The notes under the pieces are model-generated. The model searched no databases, was not told the origin of the DNA, and saw only the letters and a program-made list of their open reading frames with translations. Position numbers and translations under genes: made by a program. Shown one piece after another: positions 27,010 to 36,460 of a stretch of 64,000 bases of DNA. The stretch covers positions 3,302,001-3,366,000 of the forward strand of contig NZ_CP120361.1 of NCBI RefSeq assembly GCF_029457495.1. The letters run 5' to 3'. The stretch's first letter is position 1, and each line of letters begins with the position of its first letter. Origin of the DNA: Chelativorans sp. AA-79. GTDB taxonomy: Bacteria; Pseudomonadota; Alphaproteobacteria; Rhizobiales; Rhizobiaceae.

Positions 27010-27735
27010 ATGCCCGCCCTCCCTTCACCGGCAAGGTTTTCAGGATCGGCTGCCGCGGCCATGCTCGCGCTCGCCGCCCTCGCGGCGCTTGCCGTGGAGG
27101 CCCGGGCGCTGAGCGGCACGTTGCCCGGCTACGATGCCGGCCGGCAGGCGGGCACGGAAGAGGAAAGCAGGCCCGGCGGCATCGTCCCGGTCCCTTCCCT
27201 TTCCTCGCCGGCGGAGGAAAGGGAGCCCTTGGGCGATGCCACGCGCCCCGACGTCACGGCCAGCGAAACCCCGGAGGTGATCTACGACGAGAGCCGCCTG
27301 CCCGAGCCCGTGCAGCGCATGCGGCGGCTGATCATAGAGGCGTGCAAGAGCGGAGACATCGAGCGGCTCAGACCGCTGATCGGAGCCGGCGACAGCAGAA
27401 CCCAGCTTCTCCTCGGCGAACTCGACGGCGATCCCGTCGACTTCCTGCGCCAGATCTCGGGTGACGAGGAGGGCCATGAGATCATGGCGATCCTGCTGGA
27501 GGTCATGCAATCGGGGTTCGTGCATCTCAATCCCGGCGCGGAGAACGAGTACTATGTCTGGCCCTATTTCTTCGCCATCCCGATTGACGACCTGACGCCG
27601 CCGCAAAGAGTGGAACTCTTCACCCTGCTGACGGCGAGCGACTACGAGGAGATGAAGAACTTCGGCGCCTACATCTTCTATCGCTCGGCCATCACGCCGG
27701 AGGGGCGCTGGCTCTTCTTCGTGGCAGGAGATTGA
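27010..27735 (+). CDS. conserved exported protein of unknown function
   Basis: A 241-residue protein with an N-terminal signal segment (SAAAAMLALAALAALAVEARA) followed by a Pro/Glu-rich linker. The C-terminal domain has QRMRRLIIEACKSGDIERLR, YYVWPYFFAIPIDDLTP and FLRQISGDEEGHEI. The wording around SGDIERLRPLIGAGD faintly recalls an ankyrin-like unit, but there is no repeat array. I know of similar Rhizobiales proteins without assigned function. The start at 27010 is chosen at the signal peptide; one at 26956 is possible. Confidence 0.72.
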   Translation: MPALPSPARFSGSAAAAMLALAALAALAVEARALSGTLPGYDAGRQAGTEEESRPGGIVPVPSLSSPAEEREPLGDATRPDVTASETPEVIYDESRLPEPVQRMRRLIIEACKSGDIERLRPLIGAGDSRTQLLLGELDGDPVDFLRQISGDEEGHEIMAILLEVMQSGFVHLNPGAENEYYVWPYFFAIPIDDLTPPQRVELFTLLTASDYEEMKNFGAYIFYRSAITPEGRWLFFVAGD

Positions 27736-27799
27736 GGCGGCCGGCTTGCCGCAGAAGGCCGGGGGACTTACGTAGCGGGAAGCCTTCAGACCGGATTCA

Positions 27800-28672
27800 A
27801 TGTCCATGCCGAGTGTAGAGCTTTCCGACCGCACCGTGCTCCTCGCCGCCGGCCCCGACGCCGAGAGCCTGCTGCAGAACGTCATCACCACCGACCTCGC
27901 CTCGCTTGCGGAAGGCGAGGCGAAACCCGGCGCGCTGCTCACGCCGCAAGGGAAGATCCTCTTCGATTTCGTGATCTCGCGGACCGGCGCCGGCGGCTTC
28001 CGCCTCGACTGCCGGCGCGACACAGCGGAGGACCTCGCCAAGCGCCTGACACTCTACAAGCTGCGGGCCAAGATGGAATTCTCCCTGCCGGATGAACAGG
28101 TTGTCTCGGTATCGTGGGAAAGTGATTCACCGGCCTCACAAAGCGCTTCAAGCTCGGTCCTCGACCGGCGCTTTCCCGAGGGACCGAACGTCGTGCGGCA
28201 CTATGGCAGCGCCGCCGCGGGTGGCGCCGACCTGTCCTCCTGGCACCATCTGCGTGTCGAGCACGGCGTGGCGGAGAGCGGCAGCGATTATGCCCTGGGG
28301 GAAGCCTTCCCACACGAAGTCCTCTTCGACCAGAATGGCGGCGTCGGGCTGAAGAAGGGCTGCTATGTGGGACAGGAGGTGGTCTCCCGCATGCATCACC
28401 GCGGCACGGCGCGGCGGCGGCTGGTGATCGTGCGCGGAGAAGGCGCCCTGCCCGCCTCCGGCGCCGAAGTCACCGCTAACGGCCGCCCCATCGGCACGCT
28501 CGGCACGGTCGCCGGCGAGGACGGACTCGCGATCCTGCGCATCGACCGGGCGGCGGAGGCGATGGAGGCAGCCGCGCCCATCACCGCAGGCGAGGTGGCG
28601 CTTTCGCTGCGGGTCCCGGCCTATGCCGGTTTCTCCATCTCCGCTCCGGGCGGCCAGGCGGGCACGACCTGA
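27800..28672 (+). CDS. ygfZ: folate-binding protein YgfZ
   Basis: A tetrahydrofolate-dependent factor of Fe-S cluster assembly or repair, related to GcvT. The 290-residue protein carries the diagnostic KGCYVGQEVVSRMHHRG with the conserved cysteine, and the N-terminal RTVLLAAGPDAESLLQNVIT. It overlaps the HD hydrolase gene by one base (TGATG), so the two are translationally coupled. Confidence 0.93.
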   Translation: MSMPSVELSDRTVLLAAGPDAESLLQNVITTDLASLAEGEAKPGALLTPQGKILFDFVISRTGAGGFRLDCRRDTAEDLAKRLTLYKLRAKMEFSLPDEQVVSVSWESDSPASQSASSSVLDRRFPEGPNVVRHYGSAAAGGADLSSWHHLRVEHGVAESGSDYALGEAFPHEVLFDQNGGVGLKKGCYVGQEVVSRMHHRGTARRRLVIVRGEGALPASGAEVTANGRPIGTLGTVAGEDGLAILRIDRAAEAMEAAAPITAGEVALSLRVPAYAGFSISAPGGQAGTT

Positions 28673-29286
28673 TGGCGGCCAAGGCCGGCGCCGCGCCGCG
28701 CGCGTGGCAGCGCATGCTCTCGGGCCGGCGGCTCGACCTGCTCGATCCCTCGCCCCTTGACGTCGAGATCGCCGATATCGCGCATGGCCTTGCCCGCGTC
28801 GCCCGCTGGAACGGCCAGACGAAGGGTGATCACGCCTTTTCCGTCGCCCAGCATTCGCTGCTCGTCGAGCAGATCTTCCGGACGATGCATACGGAAGCCT
28901 CCGCCGACTGGCTGCTCGCCGCCCTCCTCCACGACGCGCCCGAATATGTGATCGGCGACATGATCTCGCCTTTCAAGGCGACGCTCGGCGAGGACTACAA
29001 GTCCGTCGAGAAGCGGTTGCACCGCGCGATCCACCTGCGCTTCGGTCTGCCCGCCGACACGCCGGCGAAACTCAAGGCCGAGATCAAGCGGGCAGACTGC
29101 ATCGCAGCCTATTTCGAGGCGACGGAGCTTGCCGGTTTCGCCCACGGCGAAGCCCTGCGCTTCTTCGGCCGCCCGCGGGGATTCACGGTGGAAACGCTGA
29201 ACCTCGCGCCCCTCCCCGCCCGCCGCGCCCAGGCGGCCTATCTCGCCCGCTTCAAGCTGATCGAGAAGCTGCGCGGCAGGGCTTGA
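28672..29286 (+). CDS. HD domain hydrolase (YfbR-like 5'-nucleotidase type)
   Basis: A 204-residue HD-superfamily phosphohydrolase. The metal ligands are the histidine of FSVAQHSLLV, the HD pair of ALLHDAPEYVIGD, and a distal aspartate in KRADCIAAY. This arrangement (His ... His-Asp ... Asp) and DMISPFKATLG match the YfbR/HD family acting on nucleoside monophosphates, though the substrate is unproven. It is coupled to ygfZ. Confidence 0.85.
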   Translation: MAAKAGAAPRAWQRMLSGRRLDLLDPSPLDVEIADIAHGLARVARWNGQTKGDHAFSVAQHSLLVEQIFRTMHTEASADWLLAALLHDAPEYVIGDMISPFKATLGEDYKSVEKRLHRAIHLRFGLPADTPAKLKAEIKRADCIAAYFEATELAGFAHGEALRFFGRPRGFTVETLNLAPLPARRAQAAYLARFKLIEKLRGRA

Positions 29287-29302
29287 GCGATCTGGGAGGC
29301 CG

Positions 29303-30763
29303 CTACCGGCCCTGCCGCTCCAGCCGGTCGATGAACCACTGGGTAAGTCGCACCCAGACCTGATCCTTCTCGCCCGAATCCTCGCAGCCATGGTCCAGAT
29401 TGGGGTTGTCGTTCACCTCGATCACGTGGATCCCGTCCGGCATCTCCTTGAGATCGACCCCGTAGAGCCCGCTGCCGATGCAGCGGGCGGCCTTGACCGC
29501 GACGTCGATCACCTCGCGCGGGGTCCCGGCGAGTGTGAAGCTGCGGAAGCCGCCCTCGTCCGGCTTGCCGCGCCGCTCGTGGTTGACGATCTGCCAGTGC
29601 TTCTTGGCCATGAGATACTGGACCGAAAAGAGCGGCTCGCCGCCCAGCACGCCGATCCGCCAGTCGAATTCGGTGGGCAGGAATTTCTGCGCGATCAGAA
29701 GGTCGGAATCCTCCAGCCATTTGGTGGCGAGTTCCTTCAGTTCCGCGAGATTGCCAGCCTTCTTCACGCCGCGGGAAAAGGCGCTGTCGGGGATCTTCAG
29801 CACGAGCGGGAAGCCAAGCGTTTGGGCCGCCGCCTCCAGGTCTCCAGGCCCGGTGATCATCACCGTCGGCGGCACGGGCACGCGGTTAAAAAGCATCAGC
29901 TCGTTCAGATAGACCTTGTTGGTGCAGCGGATCATCGACAGCGGATCGTCGATGACGGGCATCCCCTCCTGTTGCGCCCGGCGGGCGAAGCGGTAGGTGT
30001 GGTTGGAGATCGACGTCGTCTCGCGGATGAACAGCGCATCGTAGTTGGCGAGCTTCGGCAGGTCCTTCCTGGTGATGGGCTCCACCTCCACGCCCATCTT
30101 CTCGGCGATCCGCGACCAGTGCTTGAGCGAACCGATGCTGGAGGGCGGCAGCACTTCCTGCGGGTCCACCAGCGTGGCGAAGGTGAAGCGCGAGGGCGTG
30201 CGGGCCTTGGTGTCACGCCACTGGCGGTTCGTATAGGTGTCGAGGCTCGCCAGGAAGCGGGCCTTCTCGTCAGCCTTCATGCGCGCGAGCGGCAGAAAGC
30301 CGATTTTCCTGATCGTCGCCCATTCGCCATCCTCGAGCACCACCTCCAGCGCCGGCGCACGGAACCAGTCGAACAACAGGCGCGCGAAACGGTCCCAGGC
30401 CCTGGACGGACCGATGCCGAAAAACACGGCCACGGTCGCCGGGAAGCTTCCCCCCAGCTCCTTCCGACACCTGTTGAGTGCCTGCTCCAGCTCCGGCAGC
30501 GCATTCTCATAGAGCTTGCGGCCGGATAGATCGATCATCGTCTCCACCGACGGGATCACCTTGTGCCCGCGCGAGCTTGCGAGCAGCGAGGCGTAGTAGC
30601 CGCGGCTCTGATAGGCGTAGCTGTTGGACAGGTTGATGACCTTGGGGCGCTGTCCGCGAAAAAGCGCCGGGTGGGCGAGATAATCGCGGGTGGTGATGAT
30701 CTTGTGCGGTGTGGCGACCTGGTCGAGGTCGCTCTGTCTGCCGGTGAGGATGACCCAGCTCAT
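29303..30763 (-). CDS. RimK-like ATP-grasp ligase with N-terminal RLAN domain
   Basis: A 486-residue protein. The N-terminal RLAN-type region (about 1-190; VINLSNSYAYQSRGYYASLL, SVETMIDLSGRKLYENALPE) is followed by a RimK-like ATP-grasp domain (VPVPPTVMITG, LVLKIPDSAFSRGVKKAGN, LIAQKFLPTEFDWRIGVLGG, HVIEVNDNPNLDHG). ATP-grasp enzymes of this type ligate amino acids onto a peptide, protein or small molecule. The start overlaps the upstream GNAT stop as ATGA. RLAN ATP-grasp genes next to GNAT genes are a known pattern predicted to make or modify peptides; the product is unknown. Confidence 0.88.
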   Translation of the reverse strand: MSWVILTGRQSDLDQVATPHKIITTRDYLAHPALFRGQRPKVINLSNSYAYQSRGYYASLLASSRGHKVIPSVETMIDLSGRKLYENALPELEQALNRCRKELGGSFPATVAVFFGIGPSRAWDRFARLLFDWFRAPALEVVLEDGEWATIRKIGFLPLARMKADEKARFLASLDTYTNRQWRDTKARTPSRFTFATLVDPQEVLPPSSIGSLKHWSRIAEKMGVEVEPITRKDLPKLANYDALFIRETTSISNHTYRFARRAQQEGMPVIDDPLSMIRCTNKVYLNELMLFNRVPVPPTVMITGPGDLEAAAQTLGFPLVLKIPDSAFSRGVKKAGNLAELKELATKWLEDSDLLIAQKFLPTEFDWRIGVLGGEPLFSVQYLMAKKHWQIVNHERRGKPDEGGFRSFTLAGTPREVIDVAVKAARCIGSGLYGVDLKEMPDGIHVIEVNDNPNLDHGCEDSGEKDQVWVRLTQWFIDRLERQGR

Positions 30764-31239
30764 TGCTCCTTGGAGCCTCCCAGATGCTTTTCGAAGCGCA
30801 GCGCCGGGGCACCGTCCTCGTAGTAGTTTTCGCGGCGCCCGATCGGGCGGAAGCCCGAGCGCCGGTAGAGACCGATGGCGCGCGCATTGTCCTCGCGCAC
30901 CTCCAGACGAAGGATAGGGCAGCCGCGCGCAAGGGCAGCCTCCTCCGCGGCGGCAAGCAGCCTGCGTCCGATGCCGGCAGAGGCATGCCCCACCGCCACC
31001 GCGATGGAATAAAGCCGGGCGGTCCTGCCGCCCTTGCGAAAAAGCAAAAGCGCGTAGCCGGCGATCGCGCCGTCGCGGTCGGCGACGAGAAGCGAGGCCG
31101 ACCCGCTGCCGATATGGCTGAGGAAGGCGCGACGGGAAATGCGATCCGTATCGAAGACGCCGTTCTCGATGGAAACGAGCGTGTCGATGTCGGAAACGCG
31201 AGCCGGACGAATGTCGGCATGCATGGGTGGGCGGATCAC
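30760..31239 (-). CDS. GNAT N-acetyltransferase (RimI-like)
   Basis: A 159-residue acetyltransferase. It shows the N-terminal DIRPARVSDIDTLVSIENGVF, the acetyl-CoA loop around GIGRRLLAAAEE, and the C-terminal RLEVREDNARAIGLYRRSGF. A GTG at 31239 or the ATG at 31224 (MHADIRPA) may start it; the latter is more natural. Its stop overlaps the ATP-grasp gene by four bases, so both act together, perhaps on the same peptide substrate (inference). Confidence 0.9.
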   Translation of the reverse strand: MIRPPMHADIRPARVSDIDTLVSIENGVFDTDRISRRAFLSHIGSGSASLLVADRDGAIAGYALLLFRKGGRTARLYSIAVAVGHASAGIGRRLLAAAEEAALARGCPILRLEVREDNARAIGLYRRSGFRPIGRRENYYEDGAPALRFEKHLGGSKEQ

Positions 31240-31527
31240 CTCGAATCGGGGCCGCGGGACAATGACCGACCGGCCGCAAGGCTGCGAGTCATATCACCGC
31301 GCCCGGACACTTCCAGTGGAAAAGACGGTTGTCCGCTGCCGGTGATGTGAGCCACGCATTTTCTCCTCCGGCTAAAAGCCGTCGATCACGGCTGAATTGC
31401 GGCGACCACCCATCGGCGCCGCCGTTTTCACCCCGCAAATTGGCATGGCGCGCACGCGAGGTTAGTCTTTGTCTTTCAGCTTTGTTTACGCAGCCTGTTT
31501 TACCGTCGGGACAAGGAGGATACCTGC

Positions 31528-32424
31528 ATGGATATCGAAGCAGCGGAAACCAATATCGTGTCGACTGCCGAGCTCATGTGGGCGCAAGTGCGCGAATTTG
31601 CGCTCGCCTATGCGATTTCGGCGGTGGGCGCGGTGATCCTGATCCTGGTCGGGTTCGTCGCCGCACGCATGCTGGAGCGGTGGACGCGGGCCGGGCTCGC
31701 ACGCTTCCCCGGGGTGGACGAAACGCTCCGGCGCTTCTTTTCGAAGATCGTCCGCTATGCCGTGCTCATCCTTGTCGGCGTCACGGTGCTCGCGCAATTC
31801 GGCGTGCAGACGGCGAGCATCATCGCCGCGCTGGGCGCCGCCGGCCTTGCCATCGGCCTGGCCCTGCAAGGCACGCTGCAGAACATCGCCGCCGGCATCA
31901 TGCTCCTGGTGCTCAAACCGTTCCGCGTCGGCGAATATATCGACGCGAGCGGGATCGCCGGCACGGTGGAGGAGATCGGGCTCTTCGCCACCGAACTCAA
32001 GGCGGCCGACGGCGTCTTTGTCATGGCGCCCAACAGCGAGCTGTGGAACAAGGCCGTCACCAACTATTCGCGTAATGCCGTCCGCCGAAACGACATCGCG
32101 ATCGGCATCGGCTATGACGACGATATCGGCCTCGCCCAGAAGTTGATGATGAACCTGGCGACGGGCGACAACAGGGTGCTTGCCGCTCCCGCTGCGGAGA
32201 CGTTCGTGGATGCGCTGGCCGACAGCTCCGTCGTCGTCACGCTGCGCTACTGGACGGCCACCAGCGACTTCTGGCAGACGCGTTTCGATCTCACCAAGGC
32301 CGCCAAGCAGGCTTTCGACGAGAACGGCATCTCCATTCCCTTCCCGCAACGGCAACTCCATTTCGTGCAGGCCGACGGTGCTCCGCCGTCCGCCAAGGCA
32401 GGCGGAAAGGCGGTGGCGGGTTGA
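31528..32424 (+). CDS. mscS: small-conductance mechanosensitive channel (MscS family)
   Basis: A 298-residue protein with three membrane segments. The pore helix region is QTASIIAALGAAGLAIGLAL followed by QGTLQNIAAGIMLL, and the cytoplasmic beta domain includes PFRVGEYIDASGIAGTVEEI and APNSELWNKAVTNYSRN. It opens under membrane tension during osmotic down-shock. It has the basic MscS architecture, with no extra domains. A strong inverted repeat follows at 32471-32537. Upstream, 288 bases hold no recognisable gene. Confidence 0.94.
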   Translation: MDIEAAETNIVSTAELMWAQVREFALAYAISAVGAVILILVGFVAARMLERWTRAGLARFPGVDETLRRFFSKIVRYAVLILVGVTVLAQFGVQTASIIAALGAAGLAIGLALQGTLQNIAAGIMLLVLKPFRVGEYIDASGIAGTVEEIGLFATELKAADGVFVMAPNSELWNKAVTNYSRNAVRRNDIAIGIGYDDDIGLAQKLMMNLATGDNRVLAAPAAETFVDALADSSVVVTLRYWTATSDFWQTRFDLTKAAKQAFDENGISIPFPQRQLHFVQADGAPPSAKAGGKAVAG

Positions 32425-32470
32425 GGTCTTTGCGCTTCACCAAATCGTCTCCTCCCTCGATTCAACCCGA

Positions 32471-32537
32471 AGCCTCCGGCTAAAATGTTGAAATCGCTTT
32501 CTTCCTGGCCAAGGGGAGAAAGCGATTTCCAGAGGCT
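32471..32537. repeat. large inverted repeat between mscS and MFS genes
   Basis: GAAATCGCTTTCT (32490-32502) and AGAAAGCGATTTC (32517-32529) are perfect 13-base complements around a GC-rich loop that can extend the stem. Outer AGCCTC (32471-32476) and GAGGCT (32532-32537) also pair. It may be a terminator of mscS or a dispersed intergenic element. No T-run of note follows. Confidence 0.6.
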
Positions 32538-32689
32538 CGGGCGGAAGACCCGGTCCCTCGGAATTTATGAGAGAGGGGCCTCTCCGGCTCCCACGCATCA
32601 AAATTATTGAATTCGCGCGGCCTCTCAATTCATTTGAATCAACGAGCACTTTGGCTAAGGCTATGCTCCTGCAATCGAAGGTTACCGCC

Positions 32690-33928
32690 ATGGCCGACAC
32701 CGTTTCCGCGCGCACCGCGTCCCCGTCCTTTCCCTGGCTGATCGTCATCTGCGGCTGCATCATTGCCGCCATGACGTTCGGCCCGCGCTCGGCCATGGGT
32801 CTGTTCCAGCTTCCAATGCTGGAGGACAAAGGCTGGGACCGCAGCACCTTCGCGCTTGCCATGGCCATCCAGAACCTCGTCTGGGGTGTGGGCCAGCCGG
32901 TCTTCGGCGCCATCGCAGATCGCTACGGGACCTGGCGCGTGCTGGCGCTGTCCGGTGTGCTTTATGCGCTCGGCCTCTTCCTCATGGCCACCGCCGACAC
33001 CCCGGCGGTACTGCATATCGGCGGCGGTGTTCTCGTGGGCCTCGGTGTCGCCTCGGGCTCCTTCGGCGTCGTGCTTGCCGCCTTCGCGCGCAACGTCACG
33101 GCGGAGAATCGCAGTCTCGTCTTCGGCATCGGCACGGCGGCGGGTTCCGCCGGCATGTTCCTCTTCGCACCCATCAGCTTGGGGCTGATCGACGCGTTCG
33201 GCTGGTCAGACACGCTCGTCTATCTGAGCATCGCCATGCTCGCACTTCCGCTGCTGGCGATCCCGCTTGCAGGCAACTCCGCCAGCGGCAGCGTGCGCCA
33301 GGCTGAATTCGAGCAGAGCTTCGGCGCCGCGCTGCGCGAAGCCTTCGCCCATCGCAGCTTCGTCCTGCTCGTCTCGGGCTTCTTCGTCTGCGGTTTTCAG
33401 CTCGCCTTCATCACCACCCATTTCCCCGCTTATCTCGGCGATATCGGCATCGACGCTCGCTACGCCGTGATCGCGCTGGCGCTGATCGGCTTCTTCAACA
33501 TCATCGGCGCGCTGAGTTCGGGCGTCATCGGCCAGCATTATTCGAAGCCCATTTTCCTCGCGCTCATCTATCTCGCGCGGTCCGTGGCCGTGACGGCCTT
33601 CATCCTGCTGCCTGCTACGCCCACGACCGTCGTCACCTTCTCGGTGGTCATGGGCCTCCTGTGGCTTTCCACGGTACCGCCCACCAATGCGCTGGTCGCC
33701 ATCATGTTCGGCACGAAATATCTCGGCATGCTGGGCGGTCTCGTGTTTTTCTCCCATCAGGTCGGCTCGTTCCTGGGCGTGTGGCTGGGCGGCTATCTCT
33801 ACGACCTGTCGGGCTCCTATATCGGTGTCTGGTGGCTGAGCGTGGCGCTCGGGCTCTTCGCCGCGATCGTCCACTGGCCGATCCAGGAGAAGCCGGTGGA
33901 CCGGCCGGCGCTCGCGGCAGCGGAGTGA
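32690..33928 (+). CDS. MFS transporter
   Basis: A 412-residue major facilitator with 12 hydrophobic segments. The loop 2-3 motif is GAIADRYGTWRVL, and the QLPMLEDKGWDRSTFALAMA region is of the kind seen in monocarboxylate/oxalate-like MFS proteins. The substrate is unknown. The start at 32690 has GAAGG eight bases ahead; earlier in-frame starts at 32567 and 32663 have poorer sites. The upstream region contains an ATTCA-TT-TGAAT dyad that may be regulatory. Confidence 0.9.
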   Translation: MADTVSARTASPSFPWLIVICGCIIAAMTFGPRSAMGLFQLPMLEDKGWDRSTFALAMAIQNLVWGVGQPVFGAIADRYGTWRVLALSGVLYALGLFLMATADTPAVLHIGGGVLVGLGVASGSFGVVLAAFARNVTAENRSLVFGIGTAAGSAGMFLFAPISLGLIDAFGWSDTLVYLSIAMLALPLLAIPLAGNSASGSVRQAEFEQSFGAALREAFAHRSFVLLVSGFFVCGFQLAFITTHFPAYLGDIGIDARYAVIALALIGFFNIIGALSSGVIGQHYSKPIFLALIYLARSVAVTAFILLPATPTTVVTFSVVMGLLWLSTVPPTNALVAIMFGTKYLGMLGGLVFFSHQVGSFLGVWLGGYLYDLSGSYIGVWWLSVALGLFAAIVHWPIQEKPVDRPALAAAE

Positions 33929-34059
33929 TCCTTGTTCCGGCAGTTCATCCGGCCGACACACGGGTTTGCTCCATAGCCGCCGCCTGTCCACGACGAGCGC
34001 CCGCTGACGGCCGAGAACGCTTTGAATCGAGGAGTCCGTCGCAGCGGCGCCTCAATGGC

Positions 34060-34806
34060 TCACGCTGCGTTCTCTCCATCCGCCAGCCCGCGCATCAGTG
34101 CGGTGAGGAACCCCGCCCGCGCCTCGGGCTCGGCGAGCCCGCGCGGCTCATAGACATGGCGGGTGAAGAAGAATCCGGTGAGCGCGAAGGCCTGCGCGAG
34201 CGACGGCCCATCGCAGTGGGCCTCGCCTCCCGTCCTGAGAAAGGACGGCAGGGGAAGCAGCTTGTCGGCCCAGGGCGTCCCCGCCTCCCGCGTCACCGCC
34301 CTTCCCGTCTTCGGCGAGACATAGGCGAGGCCCTCCCGGCTGCCCGTCAGTGCGCATTGGGAGAGATCGAGCCCGAAGCCCAGTTCATCGAGCACGGCGA
34401 GTTCGAAGCGGGCCACCAGCATGCCGGCGGCCGGCGGCTCGTCCAGATGCGACATGATCACGCCCAGCGCCCCGTAGAGGCCCGGATGCGGATCGCGCTC
34501 GGGAAGCAGGCGCAGATGCGCGCCGAGCGTCTGAATGCCGTAAATCGCGACGGCGGAGTTCAACAGCCGCGCCGCATTCAGCTCCAGCGGCTCCACCTGG
34601 AACATCCCCAGATGTTCGTCGAGCCGCGCGCGCCAGGTCAGCTCCAGGCGGTTTCCGGGTTGCAGCACGGGTTGCATGCGCTTTGACCGTCCGCCGCGCA
34701 CGAGGCCCAGATGCCGGCCATGGGCGGCCGTCATCACCTCCAGGATGACGCTGGTCTCGCCATGCCTGCGGGTGCCGAGCACGATGCCGTCGTCATGCCA
34801 TTCCAT
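34060..34806 (-). CDS. recO: DNA repair protein RecO
   Basis: RecF-pathway mediator that loads RecA and anneals single strands. The 248-residue protein has the N-terminal OB-fold signature ([20 protein letters not shown], then [11 protein letters not shown]) and a helical C-terminal domain. No CxxC zinc knuckle is visible, as in many alphaproteobacterial RecO proteins. It is the last gene of the lepB-rnc-era-recO run, 17 bases after era. Confidence 0.95.
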   Translation of the reverse strand: MEWHDDGIVLGTRRHGETSVILEVMTAAHGRHLGLVRGGRSKRMQPVLQPGNRLELTWRARLDEHLGMFQVEPLELNAARLLNSAVAIYGIQTLGAHLRLLPERDPHPGLYGALGVIMSHLDEPPAAGMLVARFELAVLDELGFGLDLSQCALTGSREGLAYVSPKTGRAVTREAGTPWADKLLPLPSFLRTGGEAHCDGPSLAQAFALTGFFFTRHVYEPRGLAEPEARAGFLTALMRGLADGENAA

Positions 34807-34823
34807 GGTCGCTTGTCGCGCCG

Positions 34824-35741
34824 CTATCCGGGGAATTCAAGCCCCATCTCGCGGTAGCGCTCGGGATCGTCGCCCCAGTTCTCGCGCACCTTGACGAACA
34901 GGAAGAGGTGCACCTTCTGCTCCAGCATCTGCGCGAGCTCCTCGCGGGCGGCCTGGCCGATGTCGCGGATGGTCGCGCCCTTGTGGCCGAGCACGATCTT
35001 CTTCTGGCTCTCGCGCTCCACATAGATCACCTGCTCGATCTTCACCGAGCCGTCCTTTCTCTCCTCCCATCTCTCCGTCTCCACATGAACGGCATAGGGA
35101 AGCTCCTGATGCAGGCGCAGATAGATCTTCTCGCGCGTGATCTCGGCGGCGAGCTGGCGCATGGGCAGGTCGGAGAGCTGGTCTTCCGGATAGTACCACG
35201 GCCCCTCCGGCAGCGCGGCGGCCAGATAGTCGAGCAGGTCGTCGCAGCCGTCGCCCGTGAGCGCCGAGACCATGAAGGTGCGTTCGAACGCGACCCGTCC
35301 GTTCGCCTCGGCGGCGAGCACCAGAAGCTTCTCGCGCTGGATGCGGTCGACCTTGTTGAGGATCAGGATCTTCGGCTGCCGCACCTCGCCGAGACTATCG
35401 AGGATCGCCTCCGCATCGCCCCTGATGCCGCGTTCGGCATCGACCAGGAGGGCCACCATGTCGGCGTCCCTGGCGCCGCCCCAGGCGGTGGTCACCATGG
35501 CGCGGTCCAGCCTGCGGCGCGGCTTGAAGATGCCGGGCGTGTCGATGAAGACGATTTGCGTCCTGCCATGAGTGGCGATGCCGCGAATCAGCGCCCGCGT
35601 CGTCTGCACCTTGTGCGTGACGATGGAGACCTTGGCGCCGACGAGCCGGTTGAGCAGGGTCGATTTGCCCGCATTGGTCGCGCCGATCAGCGCGACGAAG
35701 CCGGATCGGGTGCCCGTCGGGGTTTCAGCGGCTCCGGTCAT
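34824..35741 (-). CDS. era: GTPase Era
   Basis: Ribosome-assembly GTPase that binds the 3' end of 16S rRNA. The 305-residue protein has the G1 motif GATNAGKST (with Asn in place of the common Pro), G3 DTPG in [11 protein letters not shown]4 NKVD in ILILNKVDR, and the C-terminal KH domain ([18 protein letters not shown]). The start at 35741 overlaps the rnc stop as ATGA and has GGAAAG ahead; an ATG at 35765 is also possible. Confidence 0.96.
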   Translation of the reverse strand: MTGAAETPTGTRSGFVALIGATNAGKSTLLNRLVGAKVSIVTHKVQTTRALIRGIATHGRTQIVFIDTPGIFKPRRRLDRAMVTTAWGGARDADMVALLVDAERGIRGDAEAILDSLGEVRQPKILILNKVDRIQREKLLVLAAEANGRVAFERTFMVSALTGDGCDDLLDYLAAALPEGPWYYPEDQLSDLPMRQLAAEITREKIYLRLHQELPYAVHVETERWEERKDGSVKIEQVIYVERESQKKIVLGHKGATIRDIGQAAREELAQMLEQKVHLFLFVKVRENWGDDPERYREMGLEFPG

Positions 35742-36454
35742 GTCAGGCTTTCCATCGGCGTCCATACGGCCTCGCGAATCAGAACTTCCGTTGCCGCGGC
35801 CTGTTCCGCCTCACGCTTGGAACGGCCGCGTCCGCGCCCTTCCTTGAAGCCGGCAATGCGCACGACGGCGGTGAAGACGGGATCGTGATCAGGCCCTTCG
35901 CGGCTCTCGATCGCGTAGTCCGGCGTGGCACCGGAGACCTGGTGCGCCCATTCCTGCAAGGCGGTCTTGGCGTCTGCGCGGGCCGCCCCTTCCGCGTTGG
36001 AGCGTTCCGTCCAGTGGGTGTGGATGAAGCGGCGCGCGCCTTCGAGCCCATCCTGGAGATAGATCACGGCAAGCATCGACTCCAGCACGTCGGCGCGCAG
36101 GTTGACCTGCTTGCGCGCGGCGAGCGCCTTCAGGTCGCTTCCGGTCCGGATGAGCGTGTCGATCCCCAGTTCCTCGGTGATCTCGGCCAGGGTCTCGGCA
36201 TTCACGAGCGCGTTGAGGCGCAGCGACAGCTCGCCTTCCGGCGCTTCGGGATAGGTCTCGTAGAGCATCTCCGCGACCACCAGCCCGAGCACCCGGTCGC
36301 CGAGGAATTCGAGCCGCTGGTAGTCTCCCGCCTTGGCGCGCGCGCTCGAATGGGTGAGCGCGCGTTCGAGCAGGCCGATGTCGCGGATGGAAATCCCGAT
36401 GCGCTCCGTCACGGCATCGGCGAGTTCGCGGCCCTTTGGTCGCCGGCGCGTCAT
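35738..36454 (-). CDS. rnc: ribonuclease III
   Basis: Double-strand RNA endonuclease. The 238-residue protein has the RNase III signature RLEFLGDRVLGLVV, the second acidic pair in LRADVLESMLAVIYL, and a C-terminal dsRNA-binding domain (RSKREAEQAAATEVL). The acidic catalytic residues are all present. It sits between lepB and era, the classical operon order, and overlaps era by four bases. Confidence 0.96.
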   Translation of the reverse strand: MTRRRPKGRELADAVTERIGISIRDIGLLERALTHSSARAKAGDYQRLEFLGDRVLGLVVAEMLYETYPEAPEGELSLRLNALVNAETLAEITEELGIDTLIRTGSDLKALAARKQVNLRADVLESMLAVIYLQDGLEGARRFIHTHWTERSNAEGAARADAKTALQEWAHQVSGATPDYAIESREGPDHDPVFTAVVRIAGFKEGRGRGRSKREAEQAAATEVLIREAVWTPMESLT

Positions 36455-36460
36455 CGCTCC

